From Aquibacillus kalidii (lineage in GTDB: Bacteria > Bacillota > Bacilli > Bacillales > Amphibacillaceae): 64,000 nucleotides of DNA. The notes below the pieces were generated by a model, which was not told the origin of the DNA, did not search any database, and saw nothing but the letters and a program-made list of their open reading frames with translations. Made by a program: the position numbers and the translations under genes. Positions 8,571 to 16,970 of the stretch are shown in pieces. Where the stretch lies: assembly GCF_014280935.1 (NCBI RefSeq), contig NZ_JACLZI010000064.1, positions 18,421 through 82,420 of the forward strand. The letters are read 5' to 3'. How positions within the stretch are numbered: the stretch's first letter is position 1; each line of letters starts with the position of its first letter.

Positions 8571-10040
8571 TTATCCTTTTGCGATTATTTGAACGATCTC
8601 GTCTTCTACTTGTTGCGCTTGATCTTCACTTAAGACATTGTTACAAAGGATAGAAAAGATCAATTTATGTCCGGAATCTGACGTTACATATCCCGACAAA
8701 GAACTTACAGTAGAAAGCGTACCTGTCTTAGCCTTTACATTAGTATCATTTAATCGATAACGCAATGTTCCACCAACCAAACGCTCCTCGACTCCTGCTA
8801 CTGGTAACGAATTTAAGAAAGAAGGAAACCAACTTTCGTTTTGTACTTGATAAAGAAGTTTAGTTATTTCATTAGCTGGAATTAAATTAACATGAGATAA
8901 ACCGGATCCATCTCTGATAACAATTTGCTCGACGTCCACAGCTAAATTTTTCAATGTCGTGTTCATTACTTCTATGCCTTTTTCCCAACTTCCCTCTCCT
9001 TTATAAACCTTCCCCATTTCTTTGACCAACGTTTCCGCATGTCCATTATTACTTAATTTCATAAAAGGTACTAATAGCTCAGAAATTGGGATTGATGAGC
9101 TAGATACTAAAACCTTCTTTTTGTTACTTTTGTGAGCTAAGGTTTCCTTTTCACTCCATGATATTCCCTGTCGCTCCAAGGATTCTTTAAATACTTCTAA
9201 AGCATAACCAGTAGGCTCCCAAACACTTACCCACTCTCTTTCCTGCAGAGAGTCTATTGGAATGGTACCCTTTATAACAATAGTATTAGTTCCATGACTA
9301 CGTTCGAATGAAAGTTTCCCCTTCTCTCCCTTAGGAATGGTGTTTATTTTGTTTATTACCTTTATGTATTCCGTATTTGGAACTAGGTCGATTATCGCTT
9401 TATCTCCAACTTCTTCACCTGCTTCTACTTCCACAATAACTGTACCTGCATCATAGTCTTTATTAGGGGAAATAGTTAAAGCAGATATGCCTGCACCATA
9501 ATATGTTGATTCATCACTCCACACTAAATCCTTTGAATAGCGTTCTTCATCATACCAGGAATCGTCAGCTAATACGTCTCCTTCTATCTTCTTAATTCCC
9601 TTTTCACGAAGTTTCTGAGCAAACATTTCTAAATCACTCGGCAGGAGGGTAGGATCGCCTTTTCCCTTTAATACGAGGTTGCCAACTAGTGTATCTCCTT
9701 GAATAACGCCATCTGTTAAAATTTCAGTAGTAAATTGATAATTTCCCCCTAGTGTGGAAAGAGCAGACGCTGCTGTTAATAGCTTCATATTGGATGCAGG
9801 TCGTAAACGAGTATCTCCCATATGATCAAATACAACCGCACCCGATGTAGCTGACCGAACACTTAGACCTACAATTGCTCCATTAAGTTCTGGACTAGTA
9901 TTCACATATTTTGATAGTTCCTCTTGCCAGGTAACAGTAGTTTCCTCACCTTTCAATTTATTAAAAGATATATCATTTAATATTAAGATTAGCGTTATAG
10001 GAACGACCAACACTAAAATAATACGAGTAATTTTATTCAT
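8571..10040 (-). CDS. dacC: D-alanyl-D-alanine carboxypeptidase / endopeptidase (PBP4-type, peptidase S13)
   Basis: Exported low-molecular-weight penicillin-binding protein that trims or cleaves peptidoglycan peptide cross-links. The N-terminal hydrophobic segment (residues 5-22) is a signal anchor or signal peptide. All three penicillin-binding motifs are visible: SNMK at 83-86 (nucleophile Ser83), SNN in LSNNGHAETL, and KTG in VKAKTGTLS. The long insertion between the first two motifs and the total of 489 residues fit the S13 family and B. subtilis PBP4a (DacC, 491 residues). The symbol rests on that similarity. It is monocistronic, with an AAAGGTGG ribosome binding site. Confidence 0.9.
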   Translation of the reverse strand: MNKITRIILVLVVPITLILILNDISFNKLKGEETTVTWQEELSKYVNTSPELNGAIVGLSVRSATSGAVVFDHMGDTRLRPASNMKLLTAASALSTLGGNYQFTTEILTDGVIQGDTLVGNLVLKGKGDPTLLPSDLEMFAQKLREKGIKKIEGDVLADDSWYDEERYSKDLVWSDESTYYGAGISALTISPNKDYDAGTVIVEVEAGEEVGDKAIIDLVPNTEYIKVINKINTIPKGEKGKLSFERSHGTNTIVIKGTIPIDSLQEREWVSVWEPTGYALEVFKESLERQGISWSEKETLAHKSNKKKVLVSSSSIPISELLVPFMKLSNNGHAETLVKEMGKVYKGEGSWEKGIEVMNTTLKNLAVDVEQIVIRDGSGLSHVNLIPANEITKLLYQVQNESWFPSFLNSLPVAGVEERLVGGTLRYRLNDTNVKAKTGTLSTVSSLSGYVTSDSGHKLIFSILCNNVLSEDQAQQVEDEIVQIIAKG

Positions 10041-10101
10041 AGAACCACCTTTTTACGTTTGTGGTACTATTATTTCCGAATATATCAGATTATAGACTGT
10101 T

Positions 10102-10848
10102 CTATTTTCTTTGGTACAACCACTTCACAACAGTTGGAAATCGCTGAATGAAATAATGACGCTTGTGGTCAGCCCCATCTATTAGCTTAAAACGCAGTTG
10201 GCTATCGGATAATCCTTTAGTACGTAAAATTTGATTGGCAAGTATAGTCCTATCCACCATTTCACACTGAATCGTAGTTTTATTTTTACCCTCTTCTGTT
10301 CCTACATCCATATAGATTTTCATGTCATTTAATAATAATTCATTTCTTTCCATAAATGGCAGGATACCATCGAACCAGAAAGAACCAGAAATGCAACCAA
10401 CCTTTTTAAAATGATCAGGGTAGCAAAATGCTGCATAGATTGAAATCAACCCTCCTAAGGACTTGCCGATAATACTAGTGTCTGTAACGCTTGTGCTATA
10501 TTTTTGATTTATAAGTGGTATTAATTTCTCGACTATAAACGAAAGATATAAATCTCCATTTCCTCCAAAATCATTGAACTTTGTTGGTTCAATTGCCTTA
10601 GCAAACCACGGCGTGTACTCATTCAGACGGTTTTCAGATTCAATTCCAACAAGGATCACCTCTTGCAATTCACCATCTTGAAACAACTTTTCTAGCTCAT
10701 TCAACGAATTACTATGTGCTGGATTAAATAAATCACCACTATCATGGATATAGGATACCGGATAGTGCTGCTCTACGGAATAGGAAGGTGGCAAATAGAC
10801 AATAATTCCCCTTCCACTAACGGTTAGTGATTCTATTCTACCTTTCAT
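10102..10848 (-). CDS. Esterase D / enterochelin-esterase-like alpha/beta hydrolase
   Basis: Cytoplasmic serine hydrolase of 248 residues in the putative esterase (esterase D/Fes-like) family. The nucleophile motif is GKSLGG (GxSxG), followed by GCISGSFWFDG; the catalytic His is probably in GADHKRHYF near the C-terminus. The N-terminal VYLPPSY and YPVSYIHDSGD are typical of the family. No siderophore genes are nearby, so an enterochelin substrate is not supported and the natural ester is unknown. No signal peptide is visible. It lies between dacC and the YcxB-like gene, in the same orientation. Confidence 0.85.
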   Translation of the reverse strand: MKGRIESLTVSGRGIIVYLPPSYSVEQHYPVSYIHDSGDLFNPAHSNSLNELEKLFQDGELQEVILVGIESENRLNEYTPWFAKAIEPTKFNDFGGNGDLYLSFIVEKLIPLINQKYSTSVTDTSIIGKSLGGLISIYAAFCYPDHFKKVGCISGSFWFDGILPFMERNELLLNDMKIYMDVGTEEGKNKTTIQCEMVDRTILANQILRTKGLSDSQLRFKLIDGADHKRHYFIQRFPTVVKWLYQRK

Positions 10849-10953
10849 TTTTATATTACCTCATTTCTGTTCACAATAATCTTATAACTGTCTACGTTTA
10901 ATATTCCGACCTATTTGATAAAAAGATTAAAAAAAGGCAAAGGGAGTTCCCCC

Positions 10954-11469
10954 TTACCTACCTGTCTTTTCCTTTACAATTGTAAGAAACTCATCTAATC
11001 TACTGCTCAACTCTCTCTTTGGAATAATATAGGCACTTACGGAACTATTATAAAGGAAAATATAGTCTTGTTCGTGCACTACCTTATCAATACCTGACCA
11101 ATTAACCTTTGTTTCTCCATTTTCATTAATATCTGTTAATCCGTTGTCATTTACGATCATATGATGCGTTCCTAGTAGATTTTCATTTTTTCCTTCTTTA
11201 ATCATTTTACTAGCATTTTTTCTGATACTTCTAAGAAAAATTTTAGGATAAGTAATTACCCAAATAACGCTTAAAACAGAAAAAGGTACAAGCATCCACA
11301 ATACAGGTATGTCAAGTAGTGCTGACATAACAAATGCTAAAGCAATGTAAATGATTGGAATAGAAAATCGTTGAATTCCAATCGACCTCTTTACTGTAAT
11401 GGATTGTTTAACGTGTGTTAAATTAAAGTTAATATAATCCTCTTCTGTTAATGTATAAGTAAATTCCAT
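10954..11469 (-). CDS. YcxB-like membrane protein
   Basis: About 171 residues: a soluble N-terminal strand region, two adjacent hydrophobic helices (IPIIYIALAFVMSALLDI and VLWMLVPFSVLSVIWVITY), and a C-terminal beta-rich domain with THHMIVNDNGL, VNWSGIDKVV and AYIIPKRE. This pattern is typical of the YcxB-like family, whose role is unknown. The ATG at 11469 has GGAAGGAAA about 6 bases upstream; the alternative GTG at 11475 overlaps that site. A GC hairpin with a short T run follows the stop. Confidence 0.8.
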   Translation of the reverse strand: MEFTYTLTEEDYINFNLTHVKQSITVKRSIGIQRFSIPIIYIALAFVMSALLDIPVLWMLVPFSVLSVIWVITYPKIFLRSIRKNASKMIKEGKNENLLGTHHMIVNDNGLTDINENGETKVNWSGIDKVVHEQDYIFLYNSSVSAYIIPKRELSSRLDEFLTIVKEKTGR

Positions 11470-11610
11470 CGGCACTTTCCTTCCTGATCTTGTTAGCTTA
11501 TATTTTATCTTTCACGAGCACATATATCTAGCTTTTTTTCTAAAATTTGTGACATAATCAGCTTTAAATACGACCAATACTATAACAAATCATTTATAAG
11601 GAGATTGATG

Positions 11611-12114
11611 ATGAAAAAAACATTATTTTTGTTTAGTTGTTGTTTCATGTTAATAGGTTGTGGAACAGGTGAAAATACGAAAGAGGATGTAGCCTCTGAA
11701 GTCAATGGTGCAAAACCGGATCAAGAGATAGCGACAGATGATGATAGTGCGCAAGAAAATCAAGGTATTGTTGCTGGTGAAATGGAGGCAAGCCTTACAG
11801 AAACAAGTCCTTTGACCTATACCTACAAGGTAACGAATCAAACAGAAAAAGAAGTAAAACTTAAATTTACAAGTTCACAACGCTATGACTTTTCCGTTAG
11901 AAATCAAGCTGGTGAACAAGTGTATTTATTTTCGAGTTTAGCTTCCTTTTTACAAGTTCTAGGCGAAGAAACTATTAAGCAAGGAGAATCTCTAGAATAT
12001 ACGATCGATTTATCTAATATTGGGCTAAAAACTGGAGATTATGTGTTGACTGCCTGGATGACACCAGAAGAAGGCGAAAAATACAGTGCAACAACAAAGG
12101 TCGTAATTCCTTAA
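11611..12114 (+). CDS. Lipoprotein with BsuPI (intracellular proteinase inhibitor) domain
   Basis: Membrane-anchored lipoprotein: MKKTLFLFSCCFMLIGC has a signal peptide and lipobox LIGC. A low-complexity acidic linker (about residues 20-55) leads to a beta-sandwich domain with PLTYTYKVTNQTEKEV, LKFTSSQRYDFSV, EYTIDLSN and GDYVLTAWM. That matches the BsuPI domain, named after the B. subtilis intracellular protease inhibitor. Its partner here is unknown. Three tandem starts (TTG, ATG, ATG) follow the AAGGAG site; the third ATG at 11611 has the best spacing (7). Confidence 0.85.
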   Translation: MKKTLFLFSCCFMLIGCGTGENTKEDVASEVNGAKPDQEIATDDDSAQENQGIVAGEMEASLTETSPLTYTYKVTNQTEKEVKLKFTSSQRYDFSVRNQAGEQVYLFSSLASFLQVLGEETIKQGESLEYTIDLSNIGLKTGDYVLTAWMTPEEGEKYSATTKVVIP

Positions 12115-12179
12115 GCGAATCACTTCCATTTTTCAGTCACATAAGTATAATAAAGTTACTAGAAAAGAGGTGCTTCTAT

Positions 12180-12488
12180 ATGAACTGCAAAATAAATCGA
12201 AATGCTGCGAAGGTATTGAAAGAGTGGTTAGAAAGCGATGGAGTAGAGGGTAAAATGGTCCGCGTTTTTGTGACTGAAATGCATGGTAACCACGCACATT
12301 ATGATATTATGTTAGACGAACCTACAGAACATGATGAAATTGTTAAAACAGATAAAGGTATTGATGTTCTACTAGACAGTAGGGAAGAATTTTTAGATGG
12401 TGTATGGGTTCAATATTTTTATGTTCCTGAAGAAGGATTTGCAATTAGTAATTCATCAAAAGGACATCCTCCTCACCACCATCATTAA
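12180..12488 (+). CDS. HesB/IscA-like fold protein with histidine-rich tail instead of CGC
   Basis: 102-residue protein of the Fe-S biosynthesis (HesB/IscA-like) fold. It starts NCKINRNAAKVLKEWL and has the family-like strand region MVRVFVTEMHGNHAHYD, then DVLLDSREEFLDGVWVQYF and GFAISNSS. In A-type carriers the C-terminus after the GFxFxNP segment carries the CGC ligand pair; here that place holds GHPPHHHH. The only cysteine is residue 3. It is therefore unlikely to carry an Fe-S cluster the usual way, and metal binding by the His cluster is inference. Preceded by AAAGAGGTG, and monocistronic. Confidence 0.75.
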   Translation: MNCKINRNAAKVLKEWLESDGVEGKMVRVFVTEMHGNHAHYDIMLDEPTEHDEIVKTDKGIDVLLDSREEFLDGVWVQYFYVPEEGFAISNSSKGHPPHHHH

Positions 12489-12542
12489 AATGACCCGAAT
12501 TAATTGCAGAACAAATTGCATATTTTTATAATTTGTTACTTA

Positions 12543-12551
12543 TGATATAAT
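12543..12551 (+). promoter_or_regulatory. Extended -10 promoter of the antisense antitoxin RNA
   Basis: TGATATAAT is an extended -10 element (TGnTATAAT) with no good -35 box at 17 bases. Transcription would start near 12558 and read through the GC hairpin at 12575-12600 toward the toxin gene, giving a short constitutive RNA. The element is directly visible; the start point is inferred. Confidence 0.6.
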
Positions 12552-12556
12552 GTTGG

Positions 12557-12695
12557 CATACAATAATAGCTTAACAGACCACAGTTGAAACTGTGGTCTG
12601 AGCGATAAGCGGTTCCCCCAGGGGGATCGGCTATCCTTTTACGAGATAGACCTCACCTAAAAACTTTGCGGGCTAATAGGGGGGTCTATTTTTTA
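12557..12695 (+). ncRNA. Probable type I antitoxin RNA (RatA-like layout)
   Basis: Plus-strand transcript of roughly 135-140 bases predicted between the extended -10 element at 12543-12551 and an intrinsic terminator. The terminator stem pairs ATAGACC (near 12645) with GGTCTAT (12682-12688) and is followed by a T run. A strong hairpin, CAGACCACAG..CTGTGGTCTG, sits near the 5' end. The 3' end overlaps the toxin stop codon on the other strand, so the RNA is complementary to the toxin mRNA 3' end, as with RatA and txpA in B. subtilis. The RNA is inferred, not observed. Confidence 0.65.
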
Positions 12696-12781
12696 TTGAT
12701 CATATTGACGATCAAAGCGAGCAATGCAATCAAGAATGTACCAAAACTAAACAGTACCATAAAACTTTCATACATGCCCAT
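12686..12781 (-). CDS. Holin-like type I toxin, 31 residues
   Basis: Small hydrophobic peptide MGMYESFMVLFSFGTFLIAL followed by LALIVNMINKK: a short N-terminus, one membrane helix and a Lys-rich end. This is typical of the putative holin-like toxins of type I systems, relatives of TxpA/BsrG-type peptides, which insert into the membrane. Upstream AAAGGGGGTG is a very strong ribosome binding site, and its G run can pair with the nearby ACCCC (12799-12805), so translation may be held back in the full-length mRNA. In-frame ATGs at 12787 and 12775 are alternatives. An antisense RNA overlaps the 3' end and an SOS box overlaps the promoter. Confidence 0.8.
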   Translation of the reverse strand: MGMYESFMVLFSFGTFLIALLALIVNMINKK

Positions 12782-12845
12782 AGGCATCACCCCCTTTACT
12801 ATGGGGTTAGCCGACCCGACCCTAAAAGAACTTTATCTAATTTAG

Positions 12846-12874
12846 ATTGTACCATATAAATTCTAGTTTTCGAA
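12846..12874 (-). promoter_or_regulatory. Promoter of the holin-like toxin
   Basis: Minus-strand -10 TACAAT (12846-12851), extended by TGG, lies 17 bases from a weak -35 TTCGAA (12869-12874). The -35 hexamer shares four bases with the SOS box. Predicted transcription starts near 12839, leaving a leader of about 58 bases that contains the SD-masking ACCCC..GGGGGT pairing. Confidence 0.65.
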
Positions 12875-12884
12875 CAAATGTTCG
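12871..12884. promoter_or_regulatory. LexA/DinR (SOS) box
   Basis: CGAACAAATGTTCG matches 13 of 14 positions of the Bacillus SOS box CGAACRNRYGTTYC and is itself a perfect inverted repeat around AAAT. It overlaps the -35 element of the toxin promoter, the position expected for LexA repression. No other gene start lies close: the GDPD stop at 12968 faces it from the other side. Confidence 0.75.
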
Positions 12885-12967
12885 TATATTTTCTATCAAA
12901 TCGTTCTATATTCCTAATTTTGCTTGATTCAACTATAGACTATTGTCTACTTCTGGTTACTATATTG

Positions 12968-13828
12968 TCACTTCTCTGAAGCTTCTTTAGTGTATAGATC
13001 CAAATAATCAGTAAAGATACCTGTTACCCCCCAATTTAAAGCACTTCTAATATCTTTTCTAGAATTTATAGTATAAGCATGAACGTCTAAACCGGAATTT
13101 CTAAGTAGTTGTACATCCCATCTAGATAAAGCATCAAAATCTGGACCTACCCCAGTTACATATTTAGACCAGCCTTCTATTGCTAGTTGATTTATTTTTT
13201 CTGTTTCCTCATGATCCAATAATAAAATTAATCTAAGGTTTGGATAGGATTTATGGATTTGTTGAAGACTTTTCTTATCGAACGATTCTATTATCACCCC
13301 GTCTGTATTTCCATCATTGCCTATCAATTTATATTTGTTTAAAAGCCTTATTAACTCTAACACTATTCCTGGATTCTCTTCAGGTGATTTAATCTCTAAA
13401 TAGTACTTCGTCGTTGTACCAAAATAAGTAAATATCTCTTCTAATGTTGGTATTCTCTCATCTAAATAACTTTTCTTAGCAAGTATTGAGTTTTGTTGAT
13501 TGAACCATGTTCCTGCATTTAACTTTTTCAATTCACTTAAATTAAAGGAAGATACCATTCCAACACCATCAGTTGTCCGATCAACCAACTCATCATGGAT
13601 GGCAACAAGCTGACCATCATTCGTCATCTGTAGGTCTATCTCAATATAATCAGCTCCCAAAGAAAGAGCCTGTTTGTAAGCCTCCATCGTATGTTCTGGA
13701 GCATAACCAGATGCCCCTCGGTGCGCTATAGATATAGAATTAATTTCCTCAATCTCTTTTCGTTGAGCAAGTAAATTTAATAATTGTAATGATATTACGA
13801 AACAAATTATTATAATAATTTTCTTCAT
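12968..13828 (-). CDS. Glycerophosphodiester phosphodiesterase (GDPD family)
   Basis: Hydrolyses glycerophosphodiesters to glycerol-3-phosphate and an alcohol, probably outside the membrane. The N-terminal KKIIIIICFVISLQLLNLLA is a signal peptide or anchor. The catalytic HRGASGYAPEHT motif follows directly, with IEIDLQMTNDG and VAIHDE supplying metal and acid/base residues, and the C-terminal TGIFTDYLDL is typical of GDPD. The start is the ATG at 13828, because GGAGGAAAGT precedes it; the ATG at 13840 overlaps this site. It is divergent from a glycerol-3-phosphate importer, so product release and uptake are likely linked. Only a partial Pho-box match (TGTTAA at 13887) is seen on its own side. 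Confidence 0.92.
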   Translation of the reverse strand: MKKIIIIICFVISLQLLNLLAQRKEIEEINSISIAHRGASGYAPEHTMEAYKQALSLGADYIEIDLQMTNDGQLVAIHDELVDRTTDGVGMVSSFNLSELKKLNAGTWFNQQNSILAKKSYLDERIPTLEEIFTYFGTTTKYYLEIKSPEENPGIVLELIRLLNKYKLIGNDGNTDGVIIESFDKKSLQQIHKSYPNLRLILLLDHEETEKINQLAIEGWSKYVTGVGPDFDALSRWDVQLLRNSGLDVHAYTINSRKDIRSALNWGVTGIFTDYLDLYTKEASEK

Positions 13829-13993
13829 ACTTTCCTCCATATCTCGTAAGGTACGTCCCTATTATAAAAGAAAAAAGGAAACATTTTGTTAACGGAAGGT
13901 AAAAATTGTAATTCATTTATTTCACCTCTTCTATATTAGGTAAAGATGTTTACCAATTATTATGTAAATTTTGTAAAAATATCCATTATTAAT

Positions 13994-14036
13994 TTAACAA
14001 CAGATTTATACAAGCTTAATAGTCCAATCTTATACT
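13994..14036 (+). promoter_or_regulatory. Pho box and promoter of the ugp operon
   Basis: Three hexamers TTAACA (13994), TTTATA (14005) and TTAATA (14016) are spaced exactly 11 bases apart. Each matches the B. subtilis PhoP repeat TT(A/T)A(C/T)A. A -10 element TATACT follows at 14031-14036, nine bases after the last repeat, and no -35 hexamer is needed in such PhoP-activated promoters. This predicts induction under phosphate starvation. Confidence 0.75.
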
Positions 14037-14070
14037 ACCTAAGTGTAAAGGATTTAAGAAAGGAGGAACA

Positions 14071-15210
14071 ATGATGAAAAATGTTGAGTTATTCAACGTT
14101 TCAAAATCTTATGAAAAACAAAAAGAAGTAATATCAGATATTAGTGTCTCTATAGAACCTGGTGAGTTTTTTGTATTAGTAGGACCCTCTGGATGTGGTA
14201 AGAGCACCATATTAAGAATGATTGCCGGATTAGAGGATATTACTAAAGGAAGTTTACGAATAGATGGTAACGAGGTAAACCTACTTCCTCCTAGTAAACG
14301 AGATATTTCGATGGTGTTTCAAAACTATGCTCTTTACCCCCATCTTAACGTGGAAGAAAACATTGTCTTTGGTTTAGATGTGAAAAAAGTTAAAAAATTT
14401 GAGAGAAAAGAGCGCTGTATGGAAGTAGCTGAGATGCTTGGACTCACCGATTATCTAAAGCGAAAGCCAAGACATTTATCAGGTGGTCAACGCCAACGTG
14501 TTGCTCTTGCACGTGCCATTGTCAATCAAGCACCTATTTGTTTGATGGATGAGCCATTATCTAATTTAGATGCAAAATTACGAGCACACATGCGCTCTGA
14601 AATTAGACAAATACAAAGAAAACTAAAGATTACGATGATATATGTGACTCATGATCAGGTTGAAGCAATGACTATGGGGGATCGCATTATGATTCTTAAT
14701 GAAGGTAAGATACAACAAGTAGGTAAACCTATCGATGTGTACAACGCTCCTGCTAATCCCTTTGTTGCACAATTTATTGGTTCGCCACCAATGAATTTAG
14801 CTACAGCCAACATTAACCTATCAAAACAAGAACTTTCGATTGGCGGAAGACTGAAACTATCGATTCCTAGTAACGATTTACAAAGTTATCAAGAGGATAC
14901 AGTAACTCTGGGTATTCGTCCAGAATATTTAAAAATCGTAAATTCCATTAACACAAAATCAACAAATAACTATCTAGACGTTAAAGTAGAACATGTGGAA
15001 GTATTAGGAAACGAAACAATTGTCTCCTTTCAGCTAGATACATATAGATGGCAAGCGAAGTGGAATGGACAATGGAATGTAGATGTTGGTGACATCGTTC
15101 CTATCGCCATTAACTATGAATCCATTTGCTTATTTAACTCCGCTTCAGGCCATTTGATCAAGGGTCCAACTCAAGTCGAAAATCATATCATTCATGAGGT
15201 AACGGTATGA
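14071..15210 (+). CDS. ugpC: ABC transporter ATPase, UgpC/MsmX type
   Basis: ATPase that powers the adjacent importer. Visible motifs are Walker A GPSGCGKST (about residues 38-46), signature LSGGQRQRVALARAI, Walker B ICLMDEPLSNLDAKL and the switch histidine in YVTHDQVEAMTMGD. The C-terminal 130 residues form the regulatory OB-fold region usual for sugar-type (CUT1) ATPases, giving 379 residues. AAAGGAGG precedes tandem ATGs at 14071 and 14074. The permease gene overlaps its stop (ATGA), so the set is translationally coupled. The substrate assignment comes from the neighbouring binding protein and the GDPD gene. Confidence 0.88.
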   Translation: MMKNVELFNVSKSYEKQKEVISDISVSIEPGEFFVLVGPSGCGKSTILRMIAGLEDITKGSLRIDGNEVNLLPPSKRDISMVFQNYALYPHLNVEENIVFGLDVKKVKKFERKERCMEVAEMLGLTDYLKRKPRHLSGGQRQRVALARAIVNQAPICLMDEPLSNLDAKLRAHMRSEIRQIQRKLKITMIYVTHDQVEAMTMGDRIMILNEGKIQQVGKPIDVYNAPANPFVAQFIGSPPMNLATANINLSKQELSIGGRLKLSIPSNDLQSYQEDTVTLGIRPEYLKIVNSINTKSTNNYLDVKVEHVEVLGNETIVSFQLDTYRWQAKWNGQWNVDVGDIVPIAINYESICLFNSASGHLIKGPTQVENHIIHEVTV

Positions 15211-16145
15211 AGAGTCAAGTAGAACTAAATGGCATGCTTGATAACGTTGTTAAGAAGAAAAAAGGTATTTGGCAACAATCACTAAACTGGAGAACTGCCC
15301 TTTTATATTTATTACCATCATTAATCCTATTTAGTGTTTTCTTATTCTATCCAATGGGCAAAACCTTGTATTTAAGCTTTTTCCTAACCGATAGACAAGG
15401 AGAAGCAAATGTTTTTGTAGGATTAGAGAACTACCTGTATTTACTCGAATCTGAAGCATTCCTAAAAAGTATTAAAGCTACCATATTATTTGTTCTTTAT
15501 ACGGTCCCAACCGGAATTATTATTTCGTTGTTCTTGGCTTTATTAGCAAATGAAAAGTTAAAAGGGATTGGGTTTTTTCGCACAATATTTGCTTCAACAA
15601 TGGGGATTTCTGTTGCAGCTTCATCTGTTGTCTGGCTATTTCTTTTTCATCCGAGTGTAGGCTTTTTAAATAAAATAATTGCTTCATTGGGCGGACAAGG
15701 TGTTGACTGGCTCCTTGATCCAAAATGGGCACTATTGTCCGTTTCCATCACAACTATTTGGATGAACATTGGTTTTACTTTTTTAATCATCTTAGGAGGA
15801 ATTCAGAATATAGACGAGCATTTGTATGAAAGTGCCAAAATTGATGGTGCAGGCTACTTTTATCAATTACGTAGGATTACGATTCCGATGCTCTCCCCCA
15901 CTTTATTTTTTGTTATAACTGTATCGTTAATTAATGCTTTCCAAACTTTTGGCCAAGTTGATATTTTAACACAGGGTGGTCCATCTGAATCCACTAACTT
16001 AATCGTCTACTCTATTTATCGAGAGGCTTTCGTTAATTATCAATTTGGAACAGCAAGTGCACAATCTATTTTCTTATTCCTTTGTATCTTAGTTGTGACA
16101 ATTCTACAATTTAAGTTCGGAGAAAAGAAGGTGCATTATCAATGA
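15207..16145 (+). CDS. ugpA: ABC transporter permease, UgpA type
   Basis: Inner-membrane permease of the CUT1 class with six predicted helices after a short cytoplasmic N-terminus. The EAA loop, which docks on the ATPase, is visible as ESAKIDGAGYFYQLRRITIP. The LYLLPSLILFSVFLFYP first helix and GGPSESTNLIVYSIYREAF are common in UgpA-like proteins. Its start overlaps the ugpC stop by four bases and its stop overlaps the ugpE start by four bases. Confidence 0.88.
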   Translation: MKSQVELNGMLDNVVKKKKGIWQQSLNWRTALLYLLPSLILFSVFLFYPMGKTLYLSFFLTDRQGEANVFVGLENYLYLLESEAFLKSIKATILFVLYTVPTGIIISLFLALLANEKLKGIGFFRTIFASTMGISVAASSVVWLFLFHPSVGFLNKIIASLGGQGVDWLLDPKWALLSVSITTIWMNIGFTFLIILGGIQNIDEHLYESAKIDGAGYFYQLRRITIPMLSPTLFFVITVSLINAFQTFGQVDILTQGGPSESTNLIVYSIYREAFVNYQFGTASAQSIFLFLCILVVTILQFKFGEKKVHYQ

Positions 16146-16954
16146 GGTGGGTAAAGAAAGGTCTCGTTTATATTATTTTATCTATTGCAGCATTATTAAT
16201 TTTCTTTCCAATTCTCTACGCCTTTTTGATTAGCTTTATGACTGGTGGAGAACTATTGCAAGGAAATATATTCCCGGAACGATTTCATCTAGAAAACTAT
16301 CAAAAAGCATTTGATAGATTACCGTTAGCCCATTATTTGTTAAACAGCCTTATTATTTCCTTAAGTGTTATGTTAGGGCAACTAGTTGTAAGTGCTATGG
16401 CAGCTTATGCTTTTGTCTTTATTCCTTTTAAGGGACGAACCTTACTTTTCTTTATCTTTATTTCAACAATGATGATCCCTTGGGAAGCTACTATGATTCC
16501 AAACTTTATGACGATTCAAAAGTTAGATTGGATTAATACATACCAAGGGTTAACTGTGCCATTTTTTGCAATAGCTTTTGGAACGTTTTTACTTAGACAG
16601 CATTTTAAAACAATACCTAAAGAACTCCATGAGGCTTCTGAAGTGGCAGGGTTAAGTAAGTTTAGATTTTTCATAAAGGTCGTCTTACCTTATTGTAAAA
16701 CGTCGTTAGTAACGTTAGGAGCCTATGGATTTTTAACAACTTGGAACATGTATTTATGGCCCCTTCTCGCCACAAACAATGATTCAGTTCGTACCGTTCA
16801 AATCGGCTTAAAGCAGCTACAAACCCAAGAAATGGCGACAGAATGGGGGGTGGTAATGGCAGGAGTAATCGTTGTAATTATCCCAACACTCATTTTATTA
16901 TTTTTAGGGCAAAAGCAACTGCAAAAAGGCTTGGCGCAAGGAGCACTTAAATAA
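16142..16954 (+). CDS. ugpE: ABC transporter permease, UgpE type
   Basis: Second permease of the CUT1 importer, 270 residues with six predicted helices. The EAA loop is EASEVAGLSKFRFFIKVVLP. MIPWEATMIPNF and TWNMYLWPLL are characteristic of MalG/UgpE-like subunits. It is translationally coupled to ugpA by an ATGA overlap, and the binding-protein gene begins 16 bases after its stop. Confidence 0.88.
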   Translation: MRWVKKGLVYIILSIAALLIFFPILYAFLISFMTGGELLQGNIFPERFHLENYQKAFDRLPLAHYLLNSLIISLSVMLGQLVVSAMAAYAFVFIPFKGRTLLFFIFISTMMIPWEATMIPNFMTIQKLDWINTYQGLTVPFFAIAFGTFLLRQHFKTIPKELHEASEVAGLSKFRFFIKVVLPYCKTSLVTLGAYGFLTTWNMYLWPLLATNNDSVRTVQIGLKQLQTQEMATEWGVVMAGVIVVIIPTLILLFLGQKQLQKGLAQGALK

Positions 16955-16970
16955 AGGAGATGGAAAACGA

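Noticed and set aside
12640..12680. CCCGCAAAG on the minus strand as a fourth c-di-GMP aptamer
   Set aside because: Only the core string is similar; the tetraloop, receptor and P1 segments of GEMM-I are missing, and it lies downstream of the toxin stop.
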